A stretch of 14,756 nt of DNA from Solidesulfovibrio magneticus. GTDB taxonomy: Bacteria > Desulfobacterota > Desulfovibrionia > Desulfovibrionales > Desulfovibrionaceae. Positions within the stretch are counted from its first letter, which is position 1. Each line of letters opens with the position of its first letter. Where the stretch lies: assembly GCA_002482565.1 (NCBI GenBank), contig DLGG01000175.1, positions 1 through 14,756 of the forward strand. Direction: 5' to 3'. The notes below the pieces were generated by a model that was given only the letters and a program-made list of their open reading frames with translations, had not been told where the DNA came from and made no database searches. The position numbers and the translations under genes were made by a program. Of the stretch, positions 1 to 5,873 are shown one piece after another.

Positions 1-1
1 C

Positions 2-586
2 CTGGACCTTGGCCGCTGCATCCTGTGCGGGACCTGCGCCGAAGCCTGCCCCGGCCGGCGGGTCAGCTTCTCGCGCGACCACCGGCTGGCCTCCTCCACC
101 CGCGACGGGCTGGTGCTGCGCCCGGGCGGGCGGCTGCCCCATGTCGCGCCCCTGGAGCCGGCCCGGCGCAAGCTCTTCGCCAAATCCCTGCGCCTGCGCC
201 AGGTGAGCGCCGGAGGCTGCAACGCCTGCGAGGCCGACATCAACGTGCTCACCACCATCGTCTTTGACCTCGGGCGCTTTGGCATCGACTTCGTGGCCTC
301 GCCGCGCCATGCCGACGGCGTGGCCGTCACCGGGCCGGTGACGCGCAACATGCTGGCCGCGACGCTTGGCACCTTTGCCGCCGTGCCCGATCCCCGGGTG
401 GCCGTCGCCATCGGGACCTGCGCCATCTCGGGCGGGCTTTTCGACGGCAGCCCCGAGACCACCGGCGGGGCCACGCCCCATCTGCCGGTCGATCTCTACA
501 TCCCGGGCTGCCCGCCCCATCCCCTGACCATCCTCGACGGCCTGCTGCGGCTTTTGGGGCTGAAGACGCCGCCGCCGACGGCCTAA
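2..586 (+). CDS. Ferredoxin/NuoB-like fusion subunit of a group-4 hydrogenase-type complex (5' partial)
   Basis: This is the 3' end of a gene whose reading frame is open from base 2, so the start lies outside the window. The visible N-terminal part has one [4Fe-4S] ferredoxin motif (RCILCGTCAEACPG, Cys-x2-Cys-x2-Cys-x3-Cys-Pro). A NuoB/[NiFe]-hydrogenase small-subunit domain follows, with the expected cluster ligands in CNAC (about base 218), GTCAISGG (about base 416) and IPGCPPHP (about base 508). This domain normally carries the cluster that passes electrons to or from the catalytic large subunit in HycG, HyfI, EchC and NuoB proteins. Having the ferredoxin and small-subunit parts in one chain recalls a HycF-HycG fusion. 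It is probably the last gene of a membrane-complex operon extending to the left. Whether the complex is a real hydrogenase, formate hydrogenlyase or hydrogenase-related complex cannot be decided without the large subunit. Confidence 0.85.
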   Translation: MDLGRCILCGTCAEACPGRRVSFSRDHRLASSTRDGLVLRPGGRLPHVAPLEPARRKLFAKSLRLRQVSAGGCNACEADINVLTTIVFDLGRFGIDFVASPRHADGVAVTGPVTRNMLAATLGTFAAVPDPRVAVAIGTCAISGGLFDGSPETTGGATPHLPVDLYIPGCPPHPLTILDGLLRLLGLKTPPPTA

Positions 587-684
587 GCGGGCCGGCGAGA
601 GTTGCGAAACGGCCCGAAAGGGTGCAAAAGGGAGGATCGGCGCACCCATCCGGTGGACCCGCAACCAACTGCCAAGGAGTCGAA

Positions 685-1236
685 ATGCCCACCGCCACGA
701 ATTTCACGCTCTTTAGCGGCGGCGCCCAGGGCGCTGAAGCCGAATTCGGAAGACAGGCCGAGCGCTACGGCGTCGCGGAAGTCAATTTCACCTTCGAAGG
801 CCACCGCATCGACCGCACCCGCGGCATCCGCGTGCTGACCAGCGAGGAGCTGGAGAAAAAAGACGTGAGCCTGACCTACGTCTCCAAGCTTTTGGGCCGC
901 AAGTTCAGCAACGGCCCGCAGATCCGCATGGTGCTGCGCACCATCATGCACCAGATCGACGCGGGGCTTGAGATCTTCGTCGTCGGCACGATCCAGGAAG
1001 ACGGCACGGTCACCGGCGGCACGGGCTGGGGCGCGGAATTCGCCAAGATCTGCAACAAGCCGCTGCATGTTTTCTGCCAGGAGAAGCAGGCCTGGTTCAG
1101 CTGGGAGCATGGGGCCTGGAAAGCCGGCGGCGAGCCGGTCATCACCCATACCCATTTCACCGGCACGGGAACCCGCTTCCCCAACGAGGCCGGCCTGGCC
1201 GCCATCGAAGGTCTTTTCAAGCGCACTTTCGGCTAG
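685..1236 (+). CDS. SLOG/DprA-like Rossmann-fold protein of unknown function
   Basis: The start is the ATG at 685, chosen because AAGGAG sits at 674-679, five bases before it; upstream in-frame codons lack such a site. The product is 183 aa, with no signal peptide or membrane segment. An N-terminal FSGGAQGAEAEFGR segment resembles the glycine-rich nucleotide-binding loop (SGGxxGAD-type) of the YpsA/DprA/LOG superfamily. The later GGTGWGAEFAKICNKPLHVF segment resembles the GGxGT...A...KP stretch where those proteins contact a nucleotide or phosphate. The assignment rests on these two motifs and overall alpha/beta pattern only. No substrate can be named, and the cytokinin-type LOG catalytic motif (PGGxGTxxE) is not intact. 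It lies 98 bases after the preceding hydrogenase-type gene with no terminator between them, so they may share a transcript. A strong terminator follows. Confidence 0.75.
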   Translation: MPTATNFTLFSGGAQGAEAEFGRQAERYGVAEVNFTFEGHRIDRTRGIRVLTSEELEKKDVSLTYVSKLLGRKFSNGPQIRMVLRTIMHQIDAGLEIFVVGTIQEDGTVTGGTGWGAEFAKICNKPLHVFCQEKQAWFSWEHGAWKAGGEPVITHTHFTGTGTRFPNEAGLAAIEGLFKRTFG

Positions 1237-1300
1237 CGCCGCGTTCACAAAAAGCACACAGGGAATTTCGCAACTAACATTCTAAAAACATTAATTTTTC

Positions 1301-1326
1301 TTAAAAAATACTATCGTATTTTTTAA
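1301..1326. repeat. AT-rich perfect inverted repeat (11-bp arms, 4-base loop)
   Basis: TTAAAAAATAC (1301-1311) is matched perfectly by GTATTTTTTAA (1316-1326) around a TATC loop. The surrounding 1260-1326 stretch is AT-rich in an otherwise very GC-rich window. It lies 65 bases after the SLOG-like gene and just before a GC-rich terminator. It could be an additional weak terminator or a protein-binding dyad. The sequence alone does not decide. Confidence 0.6.
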
Positions 1327-1342
1327 GGGATGCGAAAACGCC

Positions 1343-1382
1343 AGCCCCGGCGCGCTTCCGAAAGGCGCGCCGGGGCTTTTTT
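1343..1382 (+). terminator. Rho-independent terminator after the SLOG-like gene
   Basis: AGCCCCGGCGCGC (1343-1355) pairs perfectly with 1365-1377 across a 9-base loop, and the descending arm runs into six T residues (1377-1382). It ends plus-strand transcription from the SLOG-like gene and perhaps from the hydrogenase-type operon before it. Confidence 0.92.
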
Positions 1383-1515
1383 GTTGCGTTAGCCTGGTCA
1401 GACTGCCGGCCGTCCTGGCCGTCGGAGCTTGGCGTGTCCCGGCTACAGCCTGTTGGGCTTCCCAACCGGCCAGAGAACCACCCTGTGTTGCCCCTTAAAC
1501 CCTTTTCCCATTCGG

Positions 1516-1558
1516 GGGGTCCGGGGGCCTCAGGCCCCCGGCCGCCGGAGGCATCTTC
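1516..1558 (-). repeat. 43-bp GC-rich palindromic repeat, copy 1 (3' of murI)
   Basis: This 43-bp block is identical to the reverse complement of 14420-14462. Its core is a hairpin, CCGGGGGCCT (1521-1530) with AGGCCCCCGG (1532-1541), joined to a CCGCCGGAGGC segment. Read with murI transcription, it begins 22 bases after the murI stop codon and is preceded by a purine-rich run (a C/T-only tract on the plus strand at about 1555-1573). Together with the second copy it behaves like a dispersed intergenic REP-type element, perhaps forming the 3' end of the murI transcript. Bases 1383-1515 hold only a short GTTGGG/CCCAAC hairpin near 1452 and no gene I can support. Confidence 0.85.
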
Positions 1559-1580
1559 TCTTTCTCTTCTCTCTCTATTC

Positions 1581-2393
1581 TCAACACTTATCCAAATTTT
1601 CCAACCGCACGTCCGCCATCTCCCGTCCCAGGAAGCGTTGGCCGATTTCCTGGAACCGGTGGGGCATGTCGGTGACGTGGAAGCTGTGGCGCGGCGCTGG
1701 GCCGTCGTGGCGCAGGCCTTTTTCGTCGAGGATGGCGGCGGCGCGCCGGGCCACGGCCGTGGCCGAATCCTGCAGGCGCACGCAGGGGCCGACCACCTCG
1801 GCCAGAAGCGGGGCCAGCAGCGGATAGTGGGTGCAGCCCAGGATCAGGGTGTCGAGATTTTCAGCGGCCAGGGGGGCCAGGTATTCGGCGGCGATGAGGC
1901 GCGTGGCCGGGTGGTCGGTGAGGCCTTCCTCGGCCAGGGGGACGAACAGCGGACAGGCCTTGGCCACGGTGTGGACGTCCGGGCCGCCCAGACGCCTAAG
2001 CGCCTGTTCGTAGGCCTGGCTGGCCACGGTGGAGGGGGTGGCGATGATGCCGATGCGCCGCGAGCGGGTGGCGGCCAGGGCGCTGGCCGCTCCGGCGTCG
2101 ATGACTTCCAGGACCGGCACCGGGGCGATGTTTGTTATGGCCGGCAGGGCCACGGCGGCCATGGTGTTGCAGGCGACGATGAGGAGCTTGACGTTTTTTT
2201 CGAGCAAAAACCGGGTGATCTGGGCGGCGTAGCGGGCCACGGTGTCCGGGGATTTGACGCCGTAGGGGACGCGGGCGGTGTCGCCGAAGTAAACGACCGG
2301 TTCGTTGGGCAGCAGTTCCATGACGGCGCGGGCCACGGTGAGGCCGCCGACGCCGGAGTCGAAGATGCCGATGGGGGAATTGTTGTCGTGCAC
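1581..2393 (-). CDS. murI: Glutamate racemase
   Basis: The product interconverts L- and D-glutamate in the cytoplasm and supplies D-Glu for peptidoglycan. From the preferred GTG start at 2393 the protein is 270 aa, a normal family length. It shows PIGIFDSGVGGLTV near the N terminus (Asp12), VYFGDTARVPYG, the first catalytic cysteine in ACNTMAA (Cys75), and the second in LGCTHYPLL (Cys187) with the adjacent His. The GTG start is favoured because it puts the conserved FDSG motif about ten residues from the N terminus and because AAGGG lies at 2406-2402, eight bases upstream. A TTG at 2471, overlapping the stop of the preceding kinase gene, would add 26 residues rich in Pro and Arg; this is less likely. 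It follows the hybrid kinase gene on the same strand and may be co-transcribed with it. Confidence 0.95.
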   Translation of the reverse strand: MHDNNSPIGIFDSGVGGLTVARAVMELLPNEPVVYFGDTARVPYGVKSPDTVARYAAQITRFLLEKNVKLLIVACNTMAAVALPAITNIAPVPVLEVIDAGAASALAATRSRRIGIIATPSTVASQAYEQALRRLGGPDVHTVAKACPLFVPLAEEGLTDHPATRLIAAEYLAPLAAENLDTLILGCTHYPLLAPLLAEVVGPCVRLQDSATAVARRAAAILDEKGLRHDGPAPRHSFHVTDMPHRFQEIGQRFLGREMADVRLENLDKC

Positions 2394-2467
2394 GGGTGTC
2401 GCCCTTGGGGGAATTACGCCCGGGCGTGCCGGGCGCAGGGCGGTTGGAACGCCGACGGGCGGCGGCG

Positions 2468-5173
2468 TCAAGCCTTTTTTCGCGCGGCCTCGGCCCGCCT
2501 GTCCAGGGCGCGCTTCATGGCGTCGAGCATTTCCGCGACCTTGACCGGCTTGGCCAGATGATCGTCCAGGCCGGCGGCCAGGAAGCGCTCGCGATCGCCG
2601 GCCATGGCGTAGGCGGTCAACGCGACGATGGGCACCTGGGGATCAAAACGGCCGTCGGCGTTCTCCCGGATGCGCCGGGTGGCCTCCAGACCGTCCATGA
2701 CGGGCATCTGGATGTCCATGAGGATGATGTCCACAGGCTGGGAATGCGTGGCGGCCAGGACATCCAGGGCTTCCTGGCCGTTGTCGGCCGTGCGTACGAC
2801 GTAGCCGACCTTTTGCAGCATACGTTGCGCGGCCATGCGGTTCATGGGATCGTCCTCCACCACCAAAACGACCTGGCCTGAGGCGACAACGTCCTGCCCG
2901 ACATTCCCGCAGGCGGCCTGGGCCTCGGCCGGAAGCGGGATAAGGGGGATGACCGCCCGCATGGACGTGCCCTGGCCTTCGACGCTGCACAGGTGGATGC
3001 GGCCGTCCATGAGTTCGACCAGGCGTTTGACGATGGCCAGCCCCAGGCCCACGCCGCCCTGGGGGCCGGCGGCGGGATCGGTTTGGACAAAGGGCGCAAA
3101 CACGCTGTCGAGCTTGTGGGCGGGGATGCCCCGGCCGGTGTCGGCCACGACGAAGACGACCTCGAAGGGCGCGCCTTCCCGGGGCGGGGTGTCGGGCCCG
3201 CCAGGGAAAACGGCCACATGAACGAAGCCGGAGTCGGTGTATTTGACGGCGTTGCCGACGAGATTGAGCAGGATCTGGCGCAGCCGGACGTCGTCGCCCA
3301 TAACGCGCCGGGGCAGCCCCTGGGCCAGATCGACGCTGAGCGCCAGGCTTTTTTTGCGGGCCATGGGACCGAAGACGTCCAGGATGGCCTGGCGAGTCTC
3401 TTCGAGTTCGAAGGTGGTCTGTTGCAGGACCAGGGCCCCGGACTCGACCTTGCTGAGGTCGAGGATGTCGCCGAGCAGGCGGCTTAAGCGTCCGGCGGCC
3501 CGGCCGGCCATGGCGACGTATTCCTGTTGCTCGTCGGTGAGCTCGGTGGTCTCCAGCAATTGGAGCATCCCCACCACGCCGTTTATGGGCGTGCGTATCT
3601 CGTGGCTCATGTTGGCCAGGAACTCGCTTTTGGCCCGGCTGCCGGCATCGGCCATTTCCTTGGCCCGGCGCAGTTCCCGTTCGTATTGGTATTGTTCGGT
3701 GACGTCGCGGTTGGAGCCTCGTCGACCGAGATCCTCGCCGCCGGGGCCGAGGATGCGGCCGCAGACGTGAGCGATGTGGGCGACGCGGCCGTCGGCGCGC
3801 AGGATGCGGAAGTGGAGTTCTTCATGGACGGCCTCCAGGGCCTCCGGGGTGTCGAGATGGGCGTCCCAGGCGTCCCGGTCCTCGGGATGGATGAGGTCGC
3901 GCACGGTCAGGGAGCCTGGGCCGAGAAAGGCTTCGGGAGGATGGCCCGAGACGCGGGCGCAGGCCGGCGAAACCCAGCGGCACTTGCCGTCGGGGCCGTC
4001 CCAGAATTCCCAGTCATGGGAATTATCGGCCACGATGCGGAAAATGTGTTCCCGCTCGGCCAGGCGGGCTTCGGCCTGCTGGCGGGCATCCTCGGCCTGG
4101 CGGCGCTCGGCGGCCCGGGCGGCCAGCAGGTCGGCGGCGCGGGTGAGCGCCTCGCCCACGGCGGCGGTTTCGGCCAGTCCGAAGCGCCGCCGCGGCAGGG
4201 GCTGGCCCTGGCCCAGGGCTTCGGCCGCCGGAATGAGCGTGTCGATGGAGCCGGCGATGCGCCGAGCCAGGGCCAGGGCCAGCAAGAATCCGCCCAGGGA
4301 CAGGGCCAGGACGCCGCCGCCGGTCCACCACAGCCAGCCGCGCACCTCGGCCAAGAGCACGCTGCGGGGCACGGCCACGGCCACGCCCCAACCCGAACCC
4401 TCGGCCTGGTCGTAGGCGGCCAGGGCCGGCTCGCCGTCAAGGCGGATGGCCTCGTAGGCGGGGACGTCGCCCTGGGGCATCTCCAGGCCAGTCAACAATT
4501 CGCCGGCCGGCCGGCCAGTCCAGGTTTCGGCCTGGCCGGCTCGGGCGGCCACCACGCCGGCGGCGTCGATGACGGCGGCGGTCCAGCCGGCGGGCAGCCG
4601 TTCCGTGGTCAACATATGGTCGAAGCGGGCGACCGGCACGGTCATGGCCAGGTCGTAGCGCACGGCCGCGCCGTGCCAGACCGGCATGTCGAGGCTGACG
4701 AGATAACGGCCGGTGACGGCGCCACGAAAAAGGTTGCTGATGCCGGGCCGGCCGGTATCGAACACGCGGCGCACGGTCTCGCGCACGGCCCGCTTGGGCA
4801 TGGGCGCGCCTTCGGGCAGGTAGGAATTGAAGATCTGCTGTCCGGAGGCCTCGGCCACGATGACGTCGGAGGCGGGGTAGCCGGCGAGCAGGGTTTTCAC
4901 TTGTCGCCGAAACACGGGGATGTCGTCGGTCTGCAGGGCCGGGGAGGTGGCCAGGCCTTCGGCGGCGGCCAGCAGGATGGCGAATTCGCGGTCCACGGCC
5001 AGGGAGAGGTTTCGGGCGACCTCGATCATGTGGGACTGAATGAGGTTTTTCTTGGCGGTGTAGGCGTAGTCGACGAGGTAGGCGGCGCACAGCCAGACGG
5101 GCAGGACGCAGGCGGCGACGAGGCCGGCGAGATGGAGCCGCAGCGAGAGCGGAGTGTTGTTCGGAGCGGTCAT
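2468..5173 (-). CDS. Membrane-bound hybrid sensor histidine kinase with PAS and receiver domains
   Basis: The start is ATG at 5173, preceded by AGGA seven bases upstream; a longer open frame reaches 5434 but its extension is Arg/Pro-rich and lacks a convincing ribosome site. The 901-aa product has a first membrane helix at about residues 12-33, an extracytoplasmic sensor region to about 275, and a second helix at about 277-300. A HAMP-like linker and a coiled coil rich in Ala, Glu and Arg follow. Next are a PAS domain (about 375-500) and a HisKA domain with SHEIRTP (phospho-acceptor His524). The ATPase domain (about 620-740) has NLVGNAVKYT, DTGRGIP and GVGLGLAIVKRL. The receiver domain (about 765-885) has EDD, phospho-acceptor Asp820 in LMDIQMP, and the KP lysine. 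It senses an unknown periplasmic signal and relays phosphate to an unidentified partner, since no Hpt or DNA-binding regulator gene is nearby. It is divergent from the hydrogenase operon across 700 bp, so a link to hydrogenase control is possible but unproven. Confidence 0.93.
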   Translation of the reverse strand: MTAPNNTPLSLRLHLAGLVAACVLPVWLCAAYLVDYAYTAKKNLIQSHMIEVARNLSLAVDREFAILLAAAEGLATSPALQTDDIPVFRRQVKTLLAGYPASDVIVAEASGQQIFNSYLPEGAPMPKRAVRETVRRVFDTGRPGISNLFRGAVTGRYLVSLDMPVWHGAAVRYDLAMTVPVARFDHMLTTERLPAGWTAAVIDAAGVVAARAGQAETWTGRPAGELLTGLEMPQGDVPAYEAIRLDGEPALAAYDQAEGSGWGVAVAVPRSVLLAEVRGWLWWTGGGVLALSLGGFLLALALARRIAGSIDTLIPAAEALGQGQPLPRRRFGLAETAAVGEALTRAADLLAARAAERRQAEDARQQAEARLAEREHIFRIVADNSHDWEFWDGPDGKCRWVSPACARVSGHPPEAFLGPGSLTVRDLIHPEDRDAWDAHLDTPEALEAVHEELHFRILRADGRVAHIAHVCGRILGPGGEDLGRRGSNRDVTEQYQYERELRRAKEMADAGSRAKSEFLANMSHEIRTPINGVVGMLQLLETTELTDEQQEYVAMAGRAAGRLSRLLGDILDLSKVESGALVLQQTTFELEETRQAILDVFGPMARKKSLALSVDLAQGLPRRVMGDDVRLRQILLNLVGNAVKYTDSGFVHVAVFPGGPDTPPREGAPFEVVFVVADTGRGIPAHKLDSVFAPFVQTDPAAGPQGGVGLGLAIVKRLVELMDGRIHLCSVEGQGTSMRAVIPLIPLPAEAQAACGNVGQDVVASGQVVLVVEDDPMNRMAAQRMLQKVGYVVRTADNGQEALDVLAATHSQPVDIILMDIQMPVMDGLEATRRIRENADGRFDPQVPIVALTAYAMAGDRERFLAAGLDDHLAKPVKVAEMLDAMKRALDRRAEAARKKA

Positions 5174-5247
5174 GGGCCTATCCTGGTGGCGCGGCGCGGG
5201 CGCGGGAGTCTTCTGTTCTCGGAGTATAAGCATGGAAAGCGGCGTTC

Positions 5248-5335
5248 TGTCCATGCGCGCGTGCGTGCATGAGGCGTAGCCCCGGCGGATTGGGCGGCGT
5301 GCTTGCGGCCGTTGTGTCCATGCGCGCGTGCGTGC
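5248..5335. repeat. Pair of 21-bp direct repeats of alternating purine-pyrimidine sequence
   Basis: The same 21 bases occur at 5248-5268 and 5315-5335, 67 bp apart, just upstream of the hybrid kinase start. Each holds CATGCGCGCGTGCGTGC, a strictly alternating pyrimidine-purine run of the kind that can adopt Z-DNA. The intervening sequence is unrelated. The repeats fall in the likely 5' leader or promoter region of the kinase gene. Confidence 0.8.
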
Positions 5336-5367
5336 GGGGCTGCGGGTGGGCGCGGCTCCCGGCGTGA

Positions 5368-5388
5368 GTTGCAGTGCATTTATGCAAC
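5368..5388. promoter_or_regulatory. GTTGCA/TGCAAC dyad, possible operator
   Basis: GTTGCA (5368-5373) and TGCAAC (5383-5388) form a 6-bp dyad with a 9-base spacer. It sits directly before the first copy of the 20-bp direct repeat that also ends in GCAACAA. It could be part of a binding array for a regulator of either divergent gene. The arms are short, so chance is not excluded. Confidence 0.35.
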
Positions 5389-5389
5389 A

Positions 5390-5486
5390 TTGATGCGATT
5401 TTGCAACAACCAACCCAGAGGCCTTGCGAGGCATTCCCTACGTCCAACGCGGGAAAAGTCATGGTTTTGATGCATTATGGCAACAA
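5390..5486. repeat. Two imperfect 20-bp direct repeats (TTGATGC-N6-GCAACAA type)
   Basis: TTGATGCGATTTTGCAACAA (5390-5409) and TTGATGCATTATGGCAACAA (5467-5486) agree at 16 of 20 positions, with both ends conserved and the middle variable. They are 77 bp apart, close to seven helical turns. Conserved outer half-sites with a variable middle are typical of a transcription-factor site. They lie between the hybrid kinase and hydC. Confidence 0.55.
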
Positions 5487-5543
5487 AAAATCACGACAAT
5501 CAGCCCCGGACGTTCTCTGCATCATCGTCCAATCGTGATTTTT
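5486..5543. promoter_or_regulatory. 11-bp inverted repeat AAAAATCACGA/TCGTGATTTTT, candidate operator or loop
   Basis: AAAAATCACGA (5486-5496) is perfectly complementary to TCGTGATTTTT (5533-5543), with 36 bp between. The TCGTGAT core resembles a half-site for CRP/FNR- or Rex-like regulators only loosely, so no regulator is named. The AT-rich stretch just downstream (5536-5610) is the most promoter-like part of the intergenic region, although no clear -35/-10 pair for sigma-70 is visible there. Confidence 0.5.
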
Positions 5544-5602
5544 AAAAGTTATATCAATATTATCAGCATACTAGCCAAACTGCCGCGCATTTTTCAAAAA
5601 AG

Positions 5603-5618
5603 TAGCACACATCTTGCT
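5603..5618 (+). promoter_or_regulatory. Weak sigma-54-like promoter candidate upstream of hydC
   Basis: TAGCAC (5603-5608), a 5-base spacer and TTGCT (5614-5618) match the -24/-12 pattern TGGCAC-N5-TTGCW with correct spacing. The second G of the normally conserved -24 GG pair is present but the first is A. If used, transcription would begin near 5630 and leave a 240-base leader before hydC. This is a candidate only. Confidence 0.25.
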
Positions 5619-5641
5619 GCAAAGCCTTGCCACGCTTTGCA
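5618..5641. promoter_or_regulatory. TGCAAAGC-N8-GCTTTGCA dyad, candidate operator
   Basis: TGCAAAGC (5618-5625) and GCTTTGCA (5634-5641) form a perfect 8-bp dyad with an 8-base spacer. It directly abuts the sigma-54-like -12 element, so a protein bound here would cover a start site used by that promoter. Confidence 0.45.
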
Positions 5642-5873
5642 TGTTGCGTTTTTGCACTGCCCCGACCCGCCGGAGGCAGGCGTCCGTCACATGCGCCTGG
5701 CTCTCGGCCGCACTTCGCCCTCGCCACCCCCCCGGCGTCGGCCGCGGCCGGCCCTGGCGGGATCGTCGCGCTTGTCGGGTTGGCGCGACGCATCCCCCGT
5801 GCGGCCCGGCTTGTCGTTACAAACCCGACCGTGAACTCCGAAGAACGCCATCCGCCGAAAAAGGAGATCATTG
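5642..5873 (+). other. Long GC-rich leader of the hyd operon with mutually exclusive stems
   Basis: This 232-base stretch has no gene I can support; its open frames look like GC-rich noise. CGTCGCGC (5764-5771) pairs with GCGCGACG (5783-5790), and the loop bases GTCGGGTT (5774-5781) can instead pair with AACCCGAC (5822-5829), about 30 bases before the hydC ribosome site. The two pairings could form a pseudoknot or compete. In such GC-rich DNA this may be chance. Confidence 0.3.

Noticed and set aside
601..665. Nested GTTGC/GCAAC and GGGTGC/GCACCC stems between the first two genes
   Set aside because: Short arms in GC-rich DNA with no T run; not enough to call a terminator or riboswitch.
1434..2561. 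A 375-codon plus-strand frame across murI
   Set aside because: Antisense to the catalytic motifs of glutamate racemase and lacking any recognisable domain.
3527..5272. A 581-codon open frame on the plus strand opposite the hybrid kinase
   Set aside because: It is Gly/Ala/His-rich, has no recognisable domain, and mirrors the kinase coding frame in GC-rich DNA; the minus-strand frame has a complete set of kinase motifs.
5174..5434. N-terminal extension of the hybrid kinase to 5434
   Set aside because: The extra residues are Arg/Pro/Thr-rich, partly encoded by the duplicated alternating repeat, and no good ribosome site supports the upstream starts; ATG 5173 places a membrane helix at the N terminus as expected.
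5626..5646. Second sigma-54-like site at CTTGCCACGCTTTGCATG
   Set aside because: The -24 and -12 elements do not align at the required spacing.
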